Source: Thermoproteota archaeon (GTDB taxonomy: Archaea > Thermoproteota > Bathyarchaeia > Bathyarchaeales > Bathycorpusculaceae). From it: DNA of 11,730 nucleotides. Below the pieces are notes generated by a model that was not told the DNA's origin, did not search any database, and saw nothing but the letters and a program-made list of their open reading frames with translations. Shown piece by piece: positions 6,871 through 11,730 of the stretch (its first letter is position 1; each line of letters begins with the position of its first letter). The position numbers and the translations under genes are program-made. The stretch lies in contig JAAZFA010000159.1 of assembly GCA_012511995.1 (NCBI GenBank), positions 1-11,730 of the forward strand, written 5' to 3'.

Positions 6871-7446
6871 TTATTGCGCACGAGTGAATAAGCGATACTT
6901 ACTATCACCTTCAAGTTCTTCCATAACTCGTTTAGTTATCAACTTTACTGGGTTTGGCAATTCTGTTCTTTTCTGTAGGTCTTCGAAGCTTTCGAAAGGT
7001 TTGCGTTGACGCCCATTAATGACTTGCCACATATACTTTTTACCGATACCCGGTACAAGCTCGAGAGCATGCATACGTGGTGTTATTGCACGAGCTGTGT
7101 TAAAGAAATTAACAAACCACTGCTCACGATTCTGTACGATTTTACTGATTATTATAGGGAGCTCTGATTTAGCAGCGGCGGTCAGTTCTTCGAAGCCTAC
7201 GCGACCGATGATATAGGTAACTTCTTCACGGCTGTCTTTACCAACATAGACACGGTCGCCAGGTTTTAGAATCAATCCTTCCTTAACTAGGGCTTCTAGT
7301 ACGGTGAAAAACTCTTCACCCACGCATTGAATAAGCGCTCCTGCCCGGTAACCTGCTCGACCTGTTGGACGAACACCCGGTTTACCGTGCGGAAGAAAGT
7401 CTAGTACGTAAGCATGCTCTTCATATCTTTTTTCCATAACTGCCAA
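6871..7446 (-). CDS. DUF655 family predicted RNA/DNA-binding protein
   Basis: Archaeal conserved protein of the DUF655 (COG1491) family, found almost always between rpoF and ksgA. Its molecular function is not established; an RNA-related role is inferred from context and fold. The 191 residues contain a beta-rich, OB-like segment (about 58-82, LKPGDRVYVGK and TYIIGRVGF) and a helix-hairpin-helix motif with LELVPGIGKKYM at 128-139, followed by a long basic helical tail ending FTRAQ. Two starts are possible. TTG at 7446 has a GAGG Shine-Dalgarno (7456-7459) nine bases upstream. ATG at 7437 gives a family-like N-terminus MEKRYEEHAYVLDFLP but has a poor ribosome site. I list the TTG because of the Shine-Dalgarno. 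The 58-base gap after rpoF is the widest in the array. Confidence 0.93.
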   Translation of the reverse strand: MAVMEKRYEEHAYVLDFLPHGKPGVRPTGRAGYRAGALIQCVGEEFFTVLEALVKEGLILKPGDRVYVGKDSREEVTYIIGRVGFEELTAAAKSELPIIISKIVQNREQWFVNFFNTARAITPRMHALELVPGIGKKYMWQVINGRQRKPFESFEDLQKRTELPNPVKLITKRVMEELEGDSKYRLFTRAQ

Positions 7447-7480
7447 CTCTTATGTCCTCTAGTGTATTCTTCTTATCCGC

Positions 7481-7488
7481 TTAAAAAG
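7481..7488 (-). promoter_or_regulatory. Possible internal TATA-like element before DUF655
   Basis: CTTTTTAA read on the minus strand lies in the 58-base gap after rpoF. A start near 7458 would leave about 12 bases before the TTG. The same T5 run could instead cause partial termination after rpoF. Either would set the distal genes apart from the proximal ones. Weak match. Confidence 0.25.
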
Positions 7489-7504
7489 ACTTAGCCACTT
7501 AGGG

Positions 7505-7843
7505 CTATTTCAACAGTCTGTTTTCATTTAAAAGTTCAGTGATTTTGGTTAGTTTTTGGGCTTCAATAATTTTTTTACCGCCTGCTAGGAAGATACGTAG
7601 TTCGTCTATAGTTTCTGGCAGGCAGTTTAGGATTTGGACAGCTTCTGCTTCGTCGAGTTCAAATTCTTTCACCATTTTTTGTAAGAGCTCTTCGGCTTTT
7701 TCTGAGGTTAGTTTGGAGAACTTGTTTACGTAGTCGAGTGTACGGCGTTGAAACTGATCAAGGTTTTCTTCGCCGATGGTTTCCAATACTTTTTTAACTT
7801 GGGGCAGTGTAAGACGACTTTCGCTTACTTCGCTTTTGCTCAT
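7505..7843 (-). CDS. rpoF: DNA-directed RNA polymerase subunit F (Rpb4)
   Basis: Archaeal Rpb4 homologue. With RpoE (Rpb7) it forms the stalk of RNA polymerase, which binds nascent RNA and assists open-complex formation and termination. The 112 residues match the small helical family, with LTLPQVKKVLE near the N-terminus and the signature block EAVQILNCLPETIDELRIFL at about 71-90, followed by GKKIIEAQKLTKI. The ATG has an AGGAAG Shine-Dalgarno and starts 11 bases after the L21e stop. Its place between rpl21e and DUF655 is the usual archaeal order and confirms the call. Confidence 0.95.
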   Translation of the reverse strand: MSKSEVSESRLTLPQVKKVLETIGEENLDQFQRRTLDYVNKFSKLTSEKAEELLQKMVKEFELDEAEAVQILNCLPETIDELRIFLAGGKKIIEAQKLTKITELLNENRLLK

Positions 7844-7854
7844 AACGTATCTTC

Positions 7855-8151
7855 CTAAGTTCCTGTATAGGGTTCCAGATGTTCTGAGCGGACGATTATA
7901 GTTTTGCGTGCTTCACCCTGTGGAACACTTACTACATAACCTCTGCCGCGTTTCTCTATAATCTGACCTATTTTGCCGTGGAAGCGTTTGTGAGGCATAC
8001 TCTTCTGTACGCTAGAATCCATCTTTATAATGACTTCGTTACCTGCCGCGTATTCGTGGAGTAGTTTGCTTATTCGTGGTCTGCCTCTAGCACGCGTTGG
8101 TTTTCGCAACAAACTGCGTGTGCCACTGAAATATCCTTTTGAACCTCTCAT
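7855..8151 (-). CDS. rpl21e: 50S ribosomal protein L21e
   Basis: Archaeal/eukaryotic large-subunit protein eL21. From the ATG at 8151 it has 98 residues: a very basic N-terminus (MRGSKGYFSGTRSLLRK, then RARGRPRI) followed by an SH3-like barrel with EVIIKMDSSVQKSMPHKRFHGKIG and GRGYVVSV. A GTG at 8160 would extend it by three residues, but that GTG lies inside the AGGTGA Shine-Dalgarno (8156-8161 region), which sits five bases before the ATG. The ATG also gives the family-like start with GSKGY, so it is preferred. The gene begins 11 bases after the pus10 stop. Confidence 0.95.
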   Translation of the reverse strand: MRGSKGYFSGTRSLLRKPTRARGRPRISKLLHEYAAGNEVIIKMDSSVQKSMPHKRFHGKIGQIIEKRGRGYVVSVPQGEARKTIIVRSEHLEPYTGT

Positions 8152-8162
8152 CCAATTCACCT

Positions 8163-9494
8163 TTATTCCATCATTACATTGAGAACGTCAAGCTTAAGCG
8201 TCTTTGCTGGGTTATCAAGCAAAGCCGACACGTTGGGTACTGTACGTCCTTCATCTCCAGACACCAATTCTTTTACGTAAAGCCCGCCTTGACATTTGAT
8301 ATATAGGAGAGCTTTCTTAAGCGTCACCTTCTTAACTTCAAGCTTATATATGTACCTTTCTCGAATAATGTCTGCACGTCGATGCATGACTCGAAGGGGG
8401 GTTTGTTGCTTAATTAATACCCCTGTTAATTTTTCTTGCAGTATATTCAGATCTTTTTCAGTTAGGTCTTTTTCAAATTCAGCCAATAAACGGTATTCTT
8501 TTTGCGCATGTTCACCCTTCTTGAGTTGCCGCACATCGTCTTTTGTGGCAAAATAAAGTTTAGAGACCTCTACTTTGTCTATCCCGTTGGTGTTTATCGT
8601 TTGCTCTATCTGTGTTAAATCAACAGAGCGTTTCTTGGGTTTAGATACTTCGACTATAAAGGGTCTGCCTGATCCGAGCATTCGTACATCTATGTCTTCT
8701 CTTCCGGAAGCATGGAAAAATGATTCTGCACCGTCGGTAGCTTTTAGAAGGGGGTTAGAGGTTTGGGCTTCAACTGAATCAGAGTAGAGTTTACCAGTTC
8801 CACCACATATTGGGCATCCTTTCCCTCGGCATCTTCTACAGAACCATTCCGATTGTGGAATGTCACGAACAAACTTACGATAACGACCGCCTACGAATAA
8901 TGGATTAATTTGAAGTTTAATTTGCTCTTTGAAAGGATCGATTACGAATACTATATCGGGCTTTAGGTATTCTGCTTCCTTCCCTGTGGCTTTTGCTAGG
9001 GCTTTTCCGTAGATTCTTCCGAATTCGTGGCGTAAACTTTCGCCATGTTGAATATTAAATGAGGCTTTGAATTCATCTTCACGTTCCTCTATGGTTAAGG
9101 GTAGTTTGATACCGACAAGAAAAGTTTTGTATTCATATTCAGTGGCGGCGGTTAATGCCGTTTGAACTAATTTTTGAATTTGGGTGAATTTATCTTCACA
9201 AAGGTAACATGTGACTTCAGTGTTCTGTTTTGGAATACTTTTGTTTAGGTGTTTGAGGGTTTCTTTTGCGGTTGATGAGAAACCGTTTGTTGATAGAATT
9301 CTGAGTCGTGTTATGCTTTCGTTTTCTATTTTTGGTGCTATGGCATTAGCTTGTAATATTAGGCTTATTTTGAGCGACTGTCCTCGAATATTGTTTTCCA
9401 TAGCATATCCTAGATGTGCGAATTGTCGGCCAAGGCAGTGATCGCAAAGAGGGTATTTGCTTAGTAAGTCATAGGCTTTCTCTAGTATGTCCAT
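8163..9494 (-). CDS. pus10: tRNA pseudouridine synthase Pus10
   Basis: Makes pseudouridine at position 55, and commonly 54, in the T-arm of archaeal tRNAs, replacing bacterial TruB for this job. The 443 residues have the N-terminal THUMP-containing accessory domain with zinc ligands in CDHC (Cys17, Cys20) and CYLC (Cys96, Cys99). The catalytic domain has HASGREDIDVR at 261-271; by analogy with other pseudouridine synthases Asp267 in GRED is the nucleophile. Next to it, CRRCRGKGCPIC at 219-230 is a second cysteine cluster seen in this family. The C-terminal part has HRRADIIRER and YIKCQGGLYVKELVSGDEGRT. The ATG lies nine bases after the srp54 stop, with an AGGTT Shine-Dalgarno overlapping that stop. 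All motifs are intact. Confidence 0.96.
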   Translation of the reverse strand: MDILEKAYDLLSKYPLCDHCLGRQFAHLGYAMENNIRGQSLKISLILQANAIAPKIENESITRLRILSTNGFSSTAKETLKHLNKSIPKQNTEVTCYLCEDKFTQIQKLVQTALTAATEYEYKTFLVGIKLPLTIEEREDEFKASFNIQHGESLRHEFGRIYGKALAKATGKEAEYLKPDIVFVIDPFKEQIKLQINPLFVGGRYRKFVRDIPQSEWFCRRCRGKGCPICGGTGKLYSDSVEAQTSNPLLKATDGAESFFHASGREDIDVRMLGSGRPFIVEVSKPKKRSVDLTQIEQTINTNGIDKVEVSKLYFATKDDVRQLKKGEHAQKEYRLLAEFEKDLTEKDLNILQEKLTGVLIKQQTPLRVMHRRADIIRERYIYKLEVKKVTLKKALLYIKCQGGLYVKELVSGDEGRTVPNVSALLDNPAKTLKLDVLNVMME

Positions 9495-9503
9495 TTGTTT
9501 AAC

Positions 9504-10853
9504 CTACTGGCCGAATCCCATGTGGGGCATACCTTTACCGCCTAATCCGAAGGGTAGCTTTTTTTTGCGTTTGAACATTTTTAGCATCTTTTTCATCATG
9601 AAGTATTGTTTAAGGAGTTCTTTTACTTCTTTTTCTGTTGTTCCAGATCCGCGGGCGATGCGTTTGGCGCGGCTTGAGTTGAGGATTTTCGGATTTTCTT
9701 TTTCTTCTGGTGTCATAGATTGTATGATGACCTGCCATGTGTCCAAGCGACCTTCTGCAGTGTTTAACATGTCATCAGGAATGTTTGAGCTGGACATGCC
9801 AGGGAGCATTTTCATTACTTTACTAAATGGTCCCATATTTTTAACTGCAGCGAATTGATCATACATGTCAGTTAGGGTGAAGTTGCCGCTGAGAATTTCT
9901 TTAGCCTTCTTTGGTGGGACTTTGATTTCTGCGTCATGTACCTTTTCAAGCAGGGTTTCTAAATCACCCATTCCTAAGAGGCGCCCGACAAAACGTGAAG
10001 GTATGAATAATTCGATATCTTCTATTTTTTCGCCTGTACCTATGAATTTTATTGGTGCACCAGTTGCTGCGACTGCTGAGAGTGCGCCGCCGCCTCGGGA
10101 GGATCCGTCGAGTTTGGTGACTATTATGGCGCCAATGGGTGTGGCCTCATGAAAAGATTTTGCTTGAAGTAATGCTTGCTGCCCGATGGTACCGTCGATG
10201 ACCATTATGATCTCGTCAGGACGTATTCCTTTTTCGATGTTCTTCATTTCTTTGATGAGGTCTTTTTCTTCTTTGTGTCGGCCTGCGGTGTCGACTATGA
10301 TTAAGTCACGGTCTTGAAATTGTTGGAACCCTTCCTTTGCGACTTTCACGGGGTCTTTGGCTTTAGGGTTCCCATAGATTGGCACATTGATGCGAGTTGC
10401 TAGCTGTTGTAACTGGGCATAGGCACCGGGTCTGAATGTGTCTGCCGCGATTAAACCAATTTTTAAGCCTCGTTTTTGGAAGTATCGAGAGAGTTTTGCG
10501 GCATGGGTGGTTTTGCCGGATCCTTGAATGCCTACTAGCATGATGACTTTCTTTTTACCTGGTTCCACTTTAAGGGTTACTGGTTTATCGCCGATGAATT
10601 TGGTTAGTTCTTCGTACACGACTTTTATGACGTGTTCACGTCTGGATACTCCAGGCGGTACTTTTTCTTTTAGGGCTCGTTCTTCGATGTTTTTGCTGAT
10701 TTGTAGGACAAGTTGTACGTTGACGTCTGACTGTAAGAGTGCGCGCTGTATATCTCGAACTAGTTCCTTTACTGCTGCTTCGTCAACTACGCCGGCCTTG
10801 AATAATTTTTTAATAGCGTCGGTTAATGAGGAACTTAGCTTGTCTAGTGCCAT
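9504..10853 (-). CDS. srp54: Signal recognition particle protein SRP54 (Ffh)
   Basis: GTPase subunit of the signal recognition particle. It binds hydrophobic signal sequences and 7S RNA and docks with FtsY at the membrane. The 449 residues have the N-domain helices (1-about 95) and the G domain with GIQGSGKTT at 108-116, DTFRPGA at 138-144, DTAGRH at 188-193 and TKLDG at 246-250. The M domain (about 325-435) is Met-rich, with the RNA-binding motif [12 protein letters not shown] at 393-404 and [14 protein letters not shown] near the end. Length and motifs are normal for archaea. The ATG has a GGAG Shine-Dalgarno six bases upstream and a TATA box about 35 bases upstream. It is the first gene of the seven-gene array. 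Confidence 0.97.
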   Translation of the reverse strand: MALDKLSSSLTDAIKKLFKAGVVDEAAVKELVRDIQRALLQSDVNVQLVLQISKNIEERALKEKVPPGVSRREHVIKVVYEELTKFIGDKPVTLKVEPGKKKVIMLVGIQGSGKTTHAAKLSRYFQKRGLKIGLIAADTFRPGAYAQLQQLATRINVPIYGNPKAKDPVKVAKEGFQQFQDRDLIIVDTAGRHKEEKDLIKEMKNIEKGIRPDEIIMVIDGTIGQQALLQAKSFHEATPIGAIIVTKLDGSSRGGGALSAVAATGAPIKFIGTGEKIEDIELFIPSRFVGRLLGMGDLETLLEKVHDAEIKVPPKKAKEILSGNFTLTDMYDQFAAVKNMGPFSKVMKMLPGMSSSNIPDDMLNTAEGRLDTWQVIIQSMTPEEKENPKILNSSRAKRIARGSGTTEKEVKELLKQYFMMKKMLKMFKRKKKLPFGLGGKGMPHMGFGQ

Positions 10854-10883
10854 CTGGGTCTCCAGCCTTACATTCTATTCTCG

Positions 10884-10894
10884 TTTTAAATAAA
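10884..10894 (-). promoter_or_regulatory. TATA box for srp54 and the downstream array
   Basis: TTTATTTAAAA on the minus strand precedes the srp54 ATG by about 30-40 bases. Predicted initiation near 10862 leaves a short leader containing the GGAG Shine-Dalgarno. It is probably the main promoter of the srp54 to hemK2 array. Confidence 0.55.
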
Positions 10895-10905
10895 GATTAC
10901 ATTAC

Positions 10906-10910
10906 AAAAA
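10906..10910 (-). terminator. T5 tract between the guide RNA and srp54
   Basis: TTTTT on the minus strand lies about 50 bases past the candidate guide RNA and just before the srp54 TATA box. It is a reasonable termination point for the sRNA primary transcript. No hairpin is seen. Confidence 0.35.
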
Positions 10911-10958
10911 GCTACTATAAACCTAAAGTATTAACGAGTTGTTTATGTTTTGGTTTGT

Positions 10959-11033
10959 TGAAGCCTCAGTTTATTTTCCCCATTTTAAGCGTTCTTCATA
11001 ATTCAGACGGCTCTTCATGCATCATTGGCTTCA
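10959..11033 (-). ncRNA. Candidate box C/D guide sRNA
   Basis: This 75-nt element has every part of an archaeal C/D sRNA in order. There is a perfect 7-bp terminal stem (UGAAGCC at 11033-11027 with GGCUUCA at 10965-10959). Box C is AUGAUGC (11025-11019; only the last base departs from RUGAUGA). A 12-nt guide (11018-11007) follows, then box D' CUGA (11006-11003), a 3-nt spacer and box C' AUGAAGA (10999-10993, one mismatch). A 23-nt stretch leads to box D CUGA (10969-10966). C and D form a textbook kink-turn: CC, bulge AAU, tandem G-A pairs, U-U, G-C. It would bind L7Ae, Nop5 and fibrillarin and direct 2'-O-methylation. The C'-D spacing is longer than the usual 12 or so. It lies between IF5A and srp54, on their strand. 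Confidence 0.78.
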
Positions 11034-11062
11034 GCAAATGAAGGTTATGCGCTAGAACATAA

Positions 11063-11068
11063 CTTTAA
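11063..11068 (-). promoter_or_regulatory. Weak TATA-like element before the guide RNA
   Basis: TTAAAG on the minus strand lies about 25-30 bases before the 5' side of the terminal stem, the right place to start transcription near 11040. The match to consensus is modest. Confidence 0.3.
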
Positions 11069-11216
11069 CGGCATGATCTTTGTTTTCTTGGTAGTTTTTT
11101 GCTATTGTCGCTATATGCGTCAATTGTTTGGGATTTATGGAGAACTGGTAAATTCTTGGTTAATTATGAGTGACGTTTATTGATACGTGTTTAAGCTTGT
11201 TATACTTGAATTGTAG
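11069..11216. other. Non-coding spacer with no recognised content
   Basis: This is the remainder of the 390-base gap between srp54 and IF5A, outside the guide RNA and its promoter. It is AT-rich. I see no convincing frame, tRNA, C/D or H/ACA motif set, or repeat here. Confidence 0.5.
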
Positions 11217-11222
11217 AAAAAA
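11217..11222 (-). terminator. T6 terminator after IF5A
   Basis: TTTTTT on the minus strand lies about 20 bases past the IF5A stop, in an AT-rich stretch, matching archaeal T-tract termination. Confidence 0.5.
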
Positions 11223-11243
11223 GCATTTAGTTTGTGAATTAAT

Positions 11244-11636
11244 TTATTTTGTTCGTACGATTTTTACTCTGCCAAGTATTTTCCAGTATTCTATTTCAGT
11301 ACCGGCGACTAATTTGGCTTTAAGGTCGTCTTCTTCGGGGAATGGCGCATCTATATATTCGAAGGTTTCCAAGTCCATGATTTGGACCCCGCTTGGGTTA
11401 ACTGCGAAGACTTGTCCAGGGCGTTTGTCGATGATTGGGACTTCTGCGCCTGCATCGACGGGTTTGACGAATTGTCTTTTTTGGTTATCGAAAACACCAA
11501 TTGCAACTATTCTTGCTTTAGCTGAGCCGTGTTTTCCAGGTTTGGATTTTGCGATGTCTACGATGCGGCATGGTTCGCCTTCAATCATCATGTAGCCGCC
11601 AACGCGTAATTCTCCGACGTCTATTGGTCTGCTCAT
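11244..11636 (-). CDS. eif5a: Translation initiation factor 5A (aIF5A)
   Basis: Binds the ribosomal E site and relieves stalling at difficult peptide bonds; the name is historical. From the ATG at 11636 it has 130 residues. The N-terminal SH3-like domain carries the hypusination loop SKPGKHGSAKARIV, with Lys35 as the modified residue, and the C-terminal OB domain includes VQIMDLETFEYIDAPFPEE. Both are full length. A TTG at 11660 would add eight unusual residues (LVSSGEY...). The ATG gives the family-like MSRPIDVGEL and has a GGTGA Shine-Dalgarno five to six bases upstream, so it is preferred. A TATA box lies about 45 bases upstream. Hypusine synthesis genes are not in the window. Confidence 0.97.
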   Translation of the reverse strand: MSRPIDVGELRVGGYMMIEGEPCRIVDIAKSKPGKHGSAKARIVAIGVFDNQKRQFVKPVDAGAEVPIIDKRPGQVFAVNPSGVQIMDLETFEYIDAPFPEEDDLKAKLVAGTEIEYWKILGRVKIVRTK

Positions 11637-11677
11637 ATATTCACCACTTGAAACTAACAATGCAATTTCGCCAACCC

Positions 11678-11687
11678 AAATATATAG
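11678..11687 (-). promoter_or_regulatory. TATA box for the IF5A gene
   Basis: CTATATATTT on the minus strand is a strong TATA box. It predicts initiation near 11657 and a leader of about 20 bases carrying the GGTGA Shine-Dalgarno. Confidence 0.65.
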
Positions 11688-11730
11688 ATTAAGGTGATTT
11701 TGGGGGTTTGAGGGGTAAACCGGTTGCTTG

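Noticed and set aside
9487..10893. Plus-strand frames of up to 123 codons opposite srp54
   Set aside because: Serine-rich, compositionally odd translations typical of the antisense of a conserved gene; no supporting signals.
10826..11041. 71-codon plus-strand frame in the srp54-IF5A gap
   Set aside because: It begins inside srp54 antisense, resembles no protein, and crosses the structured guide RNA on the other strand.
1..11730. CRISPR arrays, insertion sequences, tRNA or rRNA genes, integration sites
   Set aside because: Looked for on both strands; no repeat-spacer pattern, transposase-like protein, cloverleaf or rRNA motif was seen.

Overview
This window is archaeal chromosomal DNA from a core, vertically inherited region. 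Diagnostic genes are a hypusine-type IF5A, an archaeal SRP54, Pus10, RpoF (Rpb4), ribosomal proteins L21e and L10e/uL16, DUF655 and a Dim1/KsgA enzyme. The signals are archaeal too: TATA boxes about 25 bases before transcript starts, short or absent leaders, GGTG/GAGG Shine-Dalgarno sites, and TTG starts. The moderate-to-low GC, gene order and protein style suggest a TACK-type archaeon, perhaps Bathyarchaeota. That lineage guess is an inference and is not proven by anything here.

Layout. On the left, the minus strand carries rpl10e followed by ppsA (phosphoenolpyruvate synthase), the two overlapping by 4 bases. Divergent from them on the plus strand are a Trm11/TrmG10-like RNA methyltransferase and a dCMP deaminase. 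Convergent with the deaminase is a small uncharacterised gene on the minus strand. From about 5.45 to 10.85 kb there is one tightly packed minus-strand array: srp54, pus10, rpl21e, rpoF, DUF655, dim1/ksgA, hemK2/mtq2. This links protein targeting, tRNA pseudouridylation, the ribosome, RNA polymerase, rRNA dimethylation and probably release-factor methylation, and is a familiar archaeal information-processing cluster. The IF5A gene closes the right end on the same strand.

The non-coding stretch between IF5A and srp54 (10854-11243) is the most interesting part. It contains a clear, previously unannotated candidate box C/D guide RNA on the minus strand (10959-11033). It has a 7-bp terminal stem, a canonical kink-turn, C, D', C' and D boxes, and a 12-nt D' guide. 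From memory, that guide complements a conserved 23S rRNA segment next to the peptidyl-transferase centre.

Other points: a perfect 20-bp palindrome is wrapped around the TATA box of the trm-like gene and argues for a leaderless ATG start. All three SAM methyltransferases in the window have a non-consensus motif IV (EPDL, APPY, NAPY). I see no CRISPR array, transposon, tRNA, rRNA or sign of recent transfer.
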